64,000 bases of DNA, taken from positions 1,233,001 to 1,297,000 of the forward strand of contig JAUCEF010000013.1 of assembly GCA_033558025.1 (NCBI GenBank), in the 5' to 3' direction. Source of the DNA: Phytophthora sp. 'mugwort'. Its lineage: Eukaryota; Oomycota; Peronosporomycetes; Peronosporales; Peronosporaceae. Shown here piece after piece: positions 53,761 to 64,000 of this stretch. The translations under genes were made by a program, and so were the position numbers. Under the pieces are notes generated by a model. That model did not search any database. It was not told the origin of the DNA and saw only the letters and a program-made list of their open reading frames with translations. Positions within the stretch are counted from its first letter, which is position 1. Every line of letters starts with the position of its first letter.

Positions 53761-55573
53761 GAGCTTTGAATATAGCACCGGGATACTCTCCAGATTTGTC
53801 GGCCCACCACCAAGCCTCTCACTCAGCGAGGCTTGTAGTTTCGGAAATACTGACGTTTTAGACTGGATGTGGGCCGCTAGCTGCACTCGTGTCGAGGACA
53901 CAGTACTGGGATGGTCTCTCGCAATTACCTGTGTTCGGACCCGCACTATCACCGCTGGCAGTTTCGCAAGTCGTTGTACGTAGCTGCAGAACGAGGTGAC
54001 CTGTTGCAAGTGAAGTGGTTGTTCGCCCATTTCTCCGGTTGTGAAGCCCCTGATGAGGTAGTTAAGGCTGCAGCACGAGGTGGTCATCTGCATGTTTTGA
54101 GGTTTCTCTGGAAGCACCGATCTAGTAATAAACGAGGAATTGCATCTTAGGCACAGAATAACTCAGTACCTTAAGAGGGCGACCGAACCATTCGACACGA
54201 TTGCACCGTAATATTTAACGACTTTTGTAACAGATCCCACTGGGGGAGTACAGTGATACGCAAGGCGGTCGAGAACAGACAGCTTGCTCAGTGTCTGGCT
54301 GAAGGGATGATACTTGGCTCTTATGATCAAGCAACCGCTATTAATCACGCTTTGCTGCTCGGCGACGTCGTTGCTGCAAAACAGTTGTTTCCCCCTGGCA
54401 CACCCCTCTCGCCCTACGCTACCGACTATCCGCGGCCTCAAGCCATATCACGTATGTTAGACGGTGGGTATTTGCCCAAGAACGAAGAGCTGGCGGCAAT
54501 TTCTTTGATTCATTTGGCTGCACATGGAAGCTTGGCATATATGCAGCAAATTGTTTAGCTTCACTCTCCCCTTCCACGACATCACGCACTCTGGTATATT
54601 GTATGGCGTGACACACTGGAAGCGGCGTGTTTTCACAGCAGTTTGACTGTATTGCAGTGGTTGATGGAGCATCACATACTGGGACGTGAAGATAGCGGAA
54701 TAAAAAAGTGATACGGGGATAATTTTTTGATGCTGCAGCTGAAAATGGTCATGTTGGAGTGATTCAGTACCTACACGACCAAGGACTGACATGTGACATA
54801 AATTTCCCCGATCACATTTGGAAATATCAGCTGGACTTCATTAAATGGCTAGTAGACCACGTCATGATCGCTGACCAGCACACATACAGCAGTGTCATCG
54901 CAAAAGCTGCACAGCATGGTCGCTTGGACATACTAAAGCTGTTCCAGAGGTTAGACCGTCTGGAGGGTTATGAAGCTGTGGGCCCAATCAGAGACGAGCT
55001 GGCCGAAATTTTCCTTATGGGGTGGAGGTCAAAATATTTTACTGGGCGGCTAGTGGTGGCCATGCAGACGTGCTAGAATGGCTTGAAGTGAATTATCCAG
55101 CCAAATGTGGAGCCAATATCATGGACGCCGCAGCGATATATGGACATCTTGAGGCGGTAAAATGGATCCATGCAAACCGAACAGAGGGATTTACGTGTAA
55201 TGCGATGTACGGTGCCGCTCGAAGCGGATATTTTGAGATGGTTAAATGGCTGTATGCGAATCGCCCCGACTCTCGCACGTCGCAGGCAATTATGAGAGCC
55301 ATTCGCAGCAGTCACGTACAGATCGCGGACTGGCTTTCGAGAAAATATTCCCTGTACGTACTTGAAGATGGGCTTTACAAATACGAAATAGATCGCATAA
55401 ATCTCTGGCGCTCGAGAAACTCGTTGGAGACACTAATCTTTCTCCGCGCGATTTACCCAAGTGTTTTCACTGCAAACTTTATCCGGAGGTTTCTACAGGA
55501 TTGGCATGCCCCCATGAAGTGCTGCGACAGATTCTCATTGGTTGGCTTCAAGGACAACTACATGAACAAATGA
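53714..55573 (+). pseudogene. Ankyrin-like family gene, copy C, best preserved
   Basis: Plus-strand copy of the family shared with A and B. The N-terminal block SLSEACSFGNTDVLDWMWA lies near 53815-53875. After a shift comes YVAAERGDLLQVKWLFAHF (about 53978-54035) and GGHLHVLRFL, then a stop. Next is a 101-codon piece, 54253-54558, with LAQCLAEGMILGSYD. The last frame, 55022-55573, encodes 183 residues with at least four ankyrin-type repeats (GGHADVLEWL, YGHLEAVKWIHANRTEG, SGYFEMVKWLYANRPDS, SSHVQIADWLSRKYS). At least three breaks separate the pieces. The C-terminal half is clean enough to be a young pseudogene or to hold unseen introns. Confidence 0.65.
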
Positions 55574-56812
55574 TCGCTTGATCTAGATGTTGAAATTTAT
55601 CTGTCTTGGCGTATACTACAGATGACCTCATCGATTTGATCCCTACACGCTCAACAAGAATGACAGCGCGGTCCCCGATGACCAGCAGTTTACAAGCCTT
55701 AGTAGTTGTTCCCATCCTCGAAAGTAATATGGAATACAAAAGCCAAAACTTCCAGTATTGGGGCGTTAACTATACAAAAGTAGGAAGAAATCAATTTTGT
55801 ATAGGATAGTCCAGCTAGAGCATAGACTCTCGCTTCCTGTCTAGCTCCTCTCGTAATTCTCGCCTGCTTCTCATTAAGTCTCCTCATAGTACTTTCGACA
55901 CTGCAAAAGTCTTCGGCAGTGCGCTCGTCTATCATGTTCTCCTCTTGGTGGATTGAGAAGCTCCGTCACTGGTATTTGGCTTGAGGCATCCATACGCGAG
56001 AGCACAGCCGGACGAGTGGCTGTGGCGAGTTATTGAGCAACCCCGAAGGGCTGCCAGGACGGTTGAGTGTGAGACTACAAATACCAAACAAAGGTGGTAC
56101 TATCGGCTGTTCCACTACTTCGGTGTACCCGTGCAGAGGAATACCTTTCTTTTTAAAGGCAAAGGGGTACCGTTAAGAAAAAAAGTTCGTCGGTCAATAG
56201 TTACGGTAAGAAAAATCCGGGAAATGTTGCTGTTCGAACCGAGACGAACGGTTGTCTTGAGTGTGGGTGATACCAGTCAATACTGGAGAAGTATGTGCTT
56301 CGTTTGAGCTGGTGTTAAATCGCAGCGAAGGTTGCAGTTCGGACGCACACTGTTGTTCCCGGTACACATCGACGGAAGATATCGCCTGTACGAAGCTTAT
56401 GGCCTATGCCAATCAAGTGGAGCAGTGGACTGCAAAAGAGATGGAAGGGGCAGTCATTGATATTTTGGTGTTTTGCAACGGCTACTAGCAACCCGCCGTT
56501 AGATGTACGCCCGGTGAACTGTGATTGCGGCTCTATTCAAGTCGGCGGTGGACAACAGACAGCAAATGGCAGACACGTGAAGGGGACGTTGACGGGAATT
56601 TTTTCAGCTTACCTTCGTGGCACGATAGCTGCTGTTTCGCGCACGACACGCATTTTTCTCATTCAAAATGGCTGCCTGCCCAGCTTCGTACCTGAAATTG
56701 AGTTGAGAAGTTAGCACACCTTCATGCATGCTTCATTCTTCAGTCGGCAGCTACTATACTACTGGCTGAATGAATACACAGATGAAACTATCTCTATTAT
56801 TGCTTAAATCCT
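55574..56812. other. Intergenic, no gene recognised
   Basis: About 1.2 kb between the ankyrin copy and the stop of the chromatin-reader gene. Plus-strand frames of about 100 codons at 55981 and 56406 have no recognisable domain. Confidence 0.45.
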
Positions 56813-59800
56813 CTATTCGTCCCCAGGATGGTATCTGCGAACAAACTTGGCAGGCAAATGTTTCTCCTTGAACGCACCGACGATGTGAATAACATCGTAG
56901 AACACATCCTTGCCGCCGCTTTTATTCTGAACCACCTCCACAGCACGTACACGTGCAACACCGCCAGGTTTATTAATGCCACGCCAATCGCGCGCCAGAA
57001 CCTCCACCGCATCGTTCTTGATAAAAACTTGCTGTGGATCGCGCCCTTGCTGCCATGCATCCACTGCTTTCCCTTCGTGATCACTGTCATCACTCAGCTC
57101 GATCTCGAGCCGCCTCGCACACCGAGGTTCCTCGCCCTCGACAACGATCTTACTGCGAGGAATACTGCCTCGAGAATTCTTCGAGCTTCCAACGCTGGTG
57201 ATGGTGGAAATACTGGCGTTGCTACCCTTGCGTTTCCGCTTTTTGTTTGTCTTTGACGACGATATATCGGCGTGGGCCACAGTCGTAGCCTCTGCCGGCG
57301 TCGAGACCTTACGACTGCGATGTTTCTTCTGTTGAGATGACCGCTGCTTACCGTTTTTCCGATTACGCCGAGCTAGGGAAGACGCTGGAATTACGCTCAG
57401 AGTTTCACTGCTTGTGGCGCTTTTATCTTTGTTCAGATGATCAGGGAGTTCTACAAACTGCCCCATCCCTGAAGTTTTGAGATGGCGAGGACACCACGCT
57501 TGATAGTATGGGTCAGTCGTGAGGAGACCGTTCACGAACGCGCAGGCAACGTGGTATGCTCTCACACACTTTCTGTGTGCGCACTGGATTTTACTTAGCC
57601 CCTTGCTGCCACCGCAAATGGAACACTTCAACCGTCGACGTTCGGGATCGACCAGATTAATACCATGCACAACGCCGTCTTTAAAGAACGTTTCAGGGGT
57701 GAACATCGCGCATTGGGGATGCACAACGGTATCGCTGTCCGTGCCAGTAAAATCACCACCGCTCAATTCACAGAGAGCGCAAATTTCGTTTCCCTCTTGT
57801 TTGAGCTTGTTCACAAACATGCCTCCAAAAGAAATATCTTCGTTCTCACTGTCCTCTGCTTCGCTTTCCGCATTGGCTCTTGAACTAGGAACTCGGCCAT
57901 CTTCGCCCGCATCGCTACCCTCACCGCTGTCGTCAAATTGACTCTTTGCTACCTGGAGCTCCTGGTACATTCGTTCGTAATTACGCCATTGAATTTCGAG
58001 AAGCTCTTGCTGTCGATATTCTTTTAATGCATACTCCTCATCTACCTTCTTGGTAAGAGATGCAAACGCCAGTTCATTTGACTCCATCGCAGAGCGGAAT
58101 TGGTTCTGCAAATGAGTCAATTCAGTCTTGATCTCGTCCACTTCGTTCTCGCTATCAGTGTCATCTTCATCTATTTCATCGCCAAAACGATTCTCCACGC
58201 TTAACAGCTTCAACGAATAGCATTCGTTGACGAGTGCATCGGGGACCTTAACTGGGAAGTAGCGATGCAGGAGTAATTCTTTCACGGGCGGAGAAGAATC
58301 GGACTGATCAGCTTTCCGCTCACAATGGACAGCAGCATTTTCTGTTGAGAATTGCAGCTGTAATCGCCGTCTCTTGACTGGGTTTTCAATCTGAGCGTCT
58401 AAAAGTTCTGTAAGCTTATCCTCGTCAGCTGTGCGACTTACAGTGAAAATTAATCGGACACTCGAGGTGTCAGGATTTGCCTCATTGATCTCATTGGTTT
58501 CCGCCTCTGGCTCGGATTTCTGTCTTCTACCTGGTATCGCCAAACTCGCATCTTCGTTCTTGTCAGCGTTATCTGCGTCGACGTCCACCACGCTGATGTA
58601 TTTGCGCTCCACATTCTTGTCATTACCGGTCAAGACGTAAGCGATATTATAGGTAAACCGTTTTTTACCGTTCGGTTGCTTCTCTTCGTTCACTTTCTTG
58701 ACTCGACCTATACCGCCGAGTTTATTCATACCAGGCCATGTACGCTTCGCCACGCTGACTGTGGTGCCCACCTCGAGAGGAGATTGTTCATCCACTTCTG
58801 CCCATTCATCCTTAGATTCGCCCATGAAGATGCCAGACGACAAAAACTTCTGTTTTTGTTCGCGAGTTTTCCGAAATTCTACCAGGTATGCCGGCACACG
58901 CTCACGTCGAGGCATCACCAACAACTCACGAACCTGTTCATAATCAGAATGAGAACTACTCAAACGCACACCGCACATATCCTCCACTTTTTCCTGTAGC
59001 TGCGAAAACGTGCGCTTGTTAATCTTTCGGAGGAAAAACGCTGAGTCAAGAGTCTTCCAGAAGAGGTTCATCGCTAGCTTGCCGTCCGATCGGAGAAATA
59101 CCCACGGCCAATCAACACCCAGCGAAACAACCCCGACATCACCTTCACGAGGATTTTGCCCTGAAATAGCACCAGCAATATTGTGGCTATCTGGAGTGGC
59201 AATCCCAGGTGGACTCACGGTCGTTGCAAACGGAGTCACGGACTGTTGCTTTCCCGACACGCGTGTGCTAGCCAAGTTGATAGAAGCACCATGAACAGCG
59301 GTCTTACCACCAAGAGAAGCAACATGAGAAGCTTCCGTAGATGAATTACTCTTCCGCTTCGTTCGAAACCAGCACCGAACAGGAAGCGAAATTGCAGGAA
59401 CCACGTCTTCCCGAAAACTCTTCAAATCGATATTCCGTAAAACCAGGTTGTTAAGTGCGAATACCTCGTCACCATTCTGGATAACTCCACGTTTTAAAGC
59501 CGTAATGATCGCAGGGTTACGGGTACTTTTGGCAAGGAGACAAATACCCGGACTTTCCTTCGAGGTTGCGACTCCGAGGCCTAAAGGCCGACTGGAGATT
59601 AAAATCATTACGTACTCGAAATGTTGCTCGTCGATGAGGTCTGTCTTGTACGCCCATGGGTAAAATGCAGGCACAAACACATTAGTTTGGAGGACAACTT
59701 GACTATTGATGTCAACGTCCTTGCGATTACTTGATACTGCATGTTGCTGGGGAACCAAAGCTGGAGTAACAGCCTTGGGATTAGAGGAGGAGGAACTCGC

Positions 59801-61513
59801 TGGACCACAAGCTGTTTTCGGTGGAACTACGGGTTGTGTAGAACGAGCATCTTCTTCCGCCGACGAAAACGACAGTTTGATCTGACGACTACGGTTCGAC
59901 CTGTTGGACTGTTTGCTGGTGCTGTCCTTCATTGCGGGAGCACCAAGTAGCCGTGGAGGAGACATTTTGGTAGGATTCGGTAGTGTATGTGTTCTCTCTT
60001 CTGCCAGATGATCATCGTCCGAGAGTGAGTCTTGGCTGCCATCAAGATCACTGTCGCTGTCTAGCTCGTTATCATCATCATTTTCATCATCACTTTCGCT
60101 GTCGTCTTCATCGGACGAAGCGTTCTGTGACGTCTTCGCCTTCGATTTATTAGCTGATTCTGGCAAAGGGTTTTTGTCAACCACAGCAATACCGGATTCG
60201 CTCTCTCCATCCATGTCCAAGAATTGTGCTTGGTGCTTAAGGCACCCGCTACCAAATTGACCCTGCCATTTAAAACAATAGTTGGAGAGACAATTAGCAC
60301 TATGTGCAATGCAGTTGACAGTATGAGTTTCTGGGCTTACCTGATCTTCCATATATCGCAGCTTAATTCCATTCCGAAGTGCGCATAACGCGTGATACGC
60401 CACGACGCACTTACCCACCGCGCACTGTGCGCACGCTCCTTTCTCACTGCAAATAAACGTCAGCATTAATACAGCATCGCTCGTCAGAAGCAGCCATTAC
60501 CGTATAGAGCATTCAACACAAAATGTCACGCACTTGCTCTTCTTGCAGAAGCAGCACCGCAGTCGTCTCCTGGGCTTCAGCTTATCCACTCCACATACAA
60601 CCTGTAAATCGTCCAGCGGGCCCTGAAACCTCGATGCGTGCTTATCCTGTACGTACAGCTCCGGCAAGAACATGGAGCACGCCACATGTACCCATCCTCC
60701 ATCGATCGTCGGTGCCATCGCTCCAGCTTTCGTACAGCACGCCTCACACTCCAGCTCATGTGTCGGGATCAGGTTCTTCTCTATTTCCAGCGAGTCCAAG
60801 TATTGTCTGCAGGGGTGGCAGTACCAGTCTCCCTCGGGCACTGTCGCCAACCTGTAGCACGTTTGATGCACCGCCACGCCGCAGACCTCACAGATAATGA
60901 TAGGGTCGTTCTCCAATGAATCCGGAGCGCAGCACACGCCGCACCGCACCTCGTCCTCCTCTGTTTTCTTCTGTTTAGTAAAGAGAGGCTTAGCAGGAGG
61001 GGCTCGAGGTGGCGATGATACCTGAGACGCAGTCCCAGATACGACAGGGTCCTGGGACAGCGACAAACATTCCTCCATCTCCTGGTCGTCGTCCGTGAGC
61101 AGGAGGTCTTCGTCCTCCTCTTCCGTGGCGGCATCTTCGCCGCTGCCCACGTCCAAAAGAAGCTCCATCTCCTGTTCGAAGCGCCGCAGCGGTTCCAGTA
61201 GGAAGCGCTCACTGCGGCTTTTGAGCTTTTCCTCGATCTCGCGGATGTTCTCGCTCAGCAGCGCGATCTGGTCCCTCTCACCGCATGTGGCCAGCAGCAA
61301 TTCTTTCAGCTCCCCCAGACGCTCCGAGACGGCGATGTCATGCACCTGGAAACCGAAGAGGCTGTGCTTAAGCAGGCCCTCCGCCGCCTGACGTCGACGG
61401 TGCTCCATCCTCAGTGCCGAGTCGATTGCGGAATGGTACGAAGTCCGCGCCAAAACAGGAGTGATGGTCGCATCAGTAACCCCCTGATTTTGCAACGCAT
61501 TCAGTGAGACCAT
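56813..61513 (-). CDS. Multi-domain chromatin reader: PHD, extended PHDs, PDZ-like, Tudor-like
   Basis: Exons 61513-60534 and 60446-56813 join in phase 2 (donor GTGCGT, acceptor TTTGCAG) to 1537 residues. The splice restores the zinc ligands of the first extended PHD. In order: a helical, acidic N terminus (about 65-150); a PHD finger (191-237, C-x-x-C ... ICEVCGVAVHQTCY ... WYCHPC); an extended PHD (about 256-385) of the BRPF/JADE sort; long acidic Ser-rich linkers; a PDZ-like domain (about 605-695, SSRPLGLGVATS, NGDEVFALN); a Tudor/SH3-like module (about 885-955, WPGMNKLGGIGRVKKV); a coiled coil; a second extended PHD (about 1210-1325); a basic linker; and a C-terminal second Tudor-like module (WRGINKPGGVARVRAV). 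It likely reads histone tails in the nucleus and may scaffold an acetyltransferase complex. Confidence 0.87.
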
Positions 61514-62480
61514 GTCAGCACCCTGATCGGCAACTGAATAGCGCGGGGTTTTATATTAATACTGAGCAGAAGAATCGGATCTTAACGAAGCGATATTGTA
61601 CAAGGTCATTGCAACATCAACTTTGATGATCTCAAAAATTCTAAAACGTGGCATCCCTTCTCCACCCTCCACCCTTTCATTTTCAAATCTCGATCAGCCA
61701 ATCTGACGCAAGAAACGGTTGCGTACGTGTATGTCCTTCCTGCATTTTATTCAGTACTTCGTGAGGCGGGTGGCGTTATGAATGAGATGGCGCATGGCGC
61801 GTCACCGCACTGTTCGCCAACTGTCCGCCGCTTCTTAGAGTAGGAGCCATTAAAAAATAGCTACCTTACAGTTGAAAGGCAGAGTAGTCGTAAACGGAAG
61901 AAAACTGTAAACACTTACGTGCCGGGCAAAATACCGCGACAGGACCAGCGTAGTCTGGGGCAGGAACGCTCTCTCTCTCTTGCAGTGCTCGCTGAGCTGC
62001 AAAAGCTGAAGTGAGATAGAGAGCTCCTGTAAGCTAAACCGTTCCGCATTATATATATTCAGTAGCACATACGAAATATGAACAACTTGCCTTTGTGTTC
62101 AGACCATCTTGATTGCTCTCCACCAGCAATACCGCATGGTATACTGTCCTTTGTATCCGCCCTCGTACCGTGCACACAGGCACGCGACCGACCTGAGCAC
62201 CGGGAGGCCGCGTGACCTTACCACAGGATAGTAAACTGGATGGGAGAGACAGGCTGGTTTTCGGCACTGGTGTCGGCCGTGACGCTAGTGTCCGCTCGCT
62301 AATCGCTGTCCTCCTCTGCTTAAGGTACTGGGTTCCAGTATGGGTCATTACACGATCTCACAATGCACTTCAGGCTTCGTTGGGGTCAGGAGCGACAGCA
62401 AACCCAAACGACAGGTCCGCCCTGCATCTCGTAGGTCTGCGCTCCGGTTGGCGTGGAGTGATACGAATACCGGGACGCCT
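61514..62480. other. Intergenic, promoter side of the chromatin-reader gene
   Basis: About 970 bases without a recognisable gene. The first part must hold the promoter of the minus-strand reader gene. Short frames on both strands near 62050-62500 show no motif. Confidence 0.45.
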
Positions 62481-64000
62481 TCAGGTCATATATGGATGAG
62501 TACCAAGCCACTACGCCCCAGATTTTTCGTCAGCGCATCTTCACGTCCGTTAAGAAGCGTAACAGCGAGATTGAAGAGCAGCGAAGGACACCATTATGCG
62601 ACGGTGGCACACCCATGTACGCCTAGACGCTGGCGCGGTGGACCTGACCAAGGAGGTCTTATTCCGGATTCGCTCAAGGACTTCTCGATCAAGATGGTCT
62701 GTACCCGTGGTTGGAAACAGAAGAGCCGTGGAAAAGGGGTATGCAATGCCTTCTTCAATAAATTTATGGAGTTATATGGATAACGCGATATGGTGCGCGC
62801 AACAAACTTTGACCTCAAATATAACCACAATAGTGTGTCCAATAGAACCACGTCTCCAATAGCCGTGTACAACATCTGACTTTTGTGGACGAGCTTAGGG
62901 TTGCTGGACCAAAATCGAAGTTGATCGTGCAGTACTTCCGAAAGAAGACGGATAAGCCAACTGTCGCGCTTGCGATATGGTGCTGGTATCGCTAACATTG
63001 AAATGTTTTGTAGATAGGCAAGAACGTGACGCAGCGTGATGTGCACAACCGAAGAGCAGGGCTGGGGAGAAATCGGTCCGGCAGAGCACCTAGAAGCTGT
63101 ACTTCGAGAGGTTTGCAGCTCAAGTGGAAGCGCTCCAAAGACGTGCGCCAGTTGTTGTTCCAAGTGGCGACGCTGTGTCGCATCAAGGACCACGACTCAA
63201 ACGACGCCAACGACACGCTGCCCGCAGTCGTTGTACTGCCATGGAAGAGTCCCCGTCAGGGTAGTTCGAGTATTGGTCGTCGAAGAAATCGGCTAAGGAG
63301 CAGATTTGGGGCCAGTTTGCTCATGATTCCCTCACGCACTTTGAAGCCTCCAAGTACCAGTCGGTGCTGCGACAGAAGTTGCGTGGACTCTGCCAGGTGG
63401 GCGACACCGAGGAGTACAACGGGAAGTATTCGTCACTGATCTTCCGCGTTGAGGGCATGAGCGTAATCGACCAACTCAGCTACTACTGTGGCGGTCTGAA
63501 GCGTGCGACTCAAGCCTACGTCAGCTTCAGAACGCGGCGACAATGAGCAAGGCGATGGACCAAGCCGTCAAGTATGGTATGGCCCACTTCGATGCGGATC
63601 GCAAGGGTTATCGCGAGAGTCAGAGCGCTAGCAACGCTTCCGTGGCCCACTAAGATCGAACCTTTTCCGGGCAAGAGACCGTTCAGCCAGCGGTCGTACA
63701 ACCGGTTCACTACACCCCTGCCCATCAAACAAGAAGGTCCTGTGGGTTACTATCGCAAGAAGCCTGACCATTTCGAGCGCGACTGCAACATGCTGAACGC
63801 CGAGCAGGGAAACAACAATCCACGCCAGTAGTAGAGGGACCTGACGTGGTGAGAGCTAGCGAAAAAGATTTAACCGTGAACAAAGCTACGTTGAATCGGC
63901 TTTGCGAAGACCCTCTTGCCTACAATCGCGGCCCATTGTTATACATGAACGGAGACATAGTGCAGAGTGGGGACATGTTTGGCGCCAAGATTCTGTTGGA
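62481..64000 (+). pseudogene. Ty3/gypsy gag-protease region, decayed, runs off the window
   Basis: The plus strand near 63270-63525 reads as a retrotransposon Gag domain: WGQFAHDSLTHFEASKY, then LRGLCQVGDTEEYNGKYSSL and MSVIDQLSYYCGGLKRATQAYV. A zinc-knuckle remnant (GYYRKKPDHFERDCNML) lies near 63745-63790. Near 63930-64000, NGDIVQSGDMFGAKILLD leads into a protease active site that would lie just outside. Several frame changes separate these blocks. 62490-62620 also carries a protein-like stretch (EYQATTPQIFRQRIF) of unknown origin. LTRs were not found inside the window. Confidence 0.6.

Noticed and set aside
62594..63193. Minus-strand frame of 199 codons
   Set aside because: It overlaps the plus-strand gypsy Gag remains and has no recognisable motif; probably chance or antisense.
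1..64000. CRISPR arrays, operons, bacterial promoters or ribosome-binding sites
   Set aside because: No regularly spaced direct repeats were seen, and the introns and gene types show a eukaryotic nuclear genome.

Overview
The window reads as nuclear DNA of an oomycete, most likely Phytophthora or a close relative. The evidence is a seven-helix receptor fused to a phosphatidylinositol phosphate kinase (the GPCR-PIPK or GK type), very short introns with GT..AG borders of about 60-80 bp, a dynein regulatory complex subunit as expected of an organism with flagellate zoospores, and gene islands separated by long stretches of decayed transposons. I could run no searches, so every family name rests on motifs read by eye.

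Gene island 1 (1-10.1 kb) is compact. It holds a partial coiled-coil protein with two SxIP motifs (-), a CLASP/TOG-like protein (-), a CHORD protein with a ubiquitin-like head (+), the flagellar DRC3/LRRC48 (-), a myristoylation-type protein kinase with three cyclic-nucleotide-binding modules (+), and a four-helix membrane protein (-). Several neighbours share short divergent promoter regions or converge within about 80 bp. Four of the six point to microtubules, flagella or second-messenger signalling.

Region 10.1-14.8 kb is intergenic, with an orphan exon-like piece and a broken hAT transposase. Island 2 (14.8-22.2 kb) has an acyltransferase-3 membrane protein (+), a small secreted Cys-containing protein (+) and the GPCR-PIPK (-).

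Region 22.2-37.4 kb is repeat-dominated. It contains a decayed ankyrin-like gene (-) and a full-length young Ty1/copia element (24567-29275, 284-bp LTRs with one mismatch, 5-bp target duplication CATAG). It also contains pieces of a pogo/Tc1-like HTH gene, a second hAT, a Ty3/gypsy integrase with chromodomain, an older copia split by another element, and a 35-nt-arm foldback.

Island 3 (37.4-44.4 kb) has an importin-13/transportin-3-like receptor (+) converging on a long coiled-coil protein with two GAF modules (-). Region 44.6-56.8 kb holds two more copies of the ankyrin-like family, an intriguing Cys-cluster/HNH-like protein (-, 46.27-47.14 kb), two further hAT relics, and little else. The last gene (56.8-61.5 kb, -) is a 1537-residue chromatin reader combining PHD, extended PHD, PDZ-like and two Tudor-like modules. 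The window ends inside a decayed Ty3/gypsy gag-protease region that continues beyond 64 kb.

The best candidates for something undescribed are the Cys-cluster/HNH-like protein, the PHD-PDZ-Tudor reader architecture, and the adjacent pair of putative microtubule plus-end proteins.
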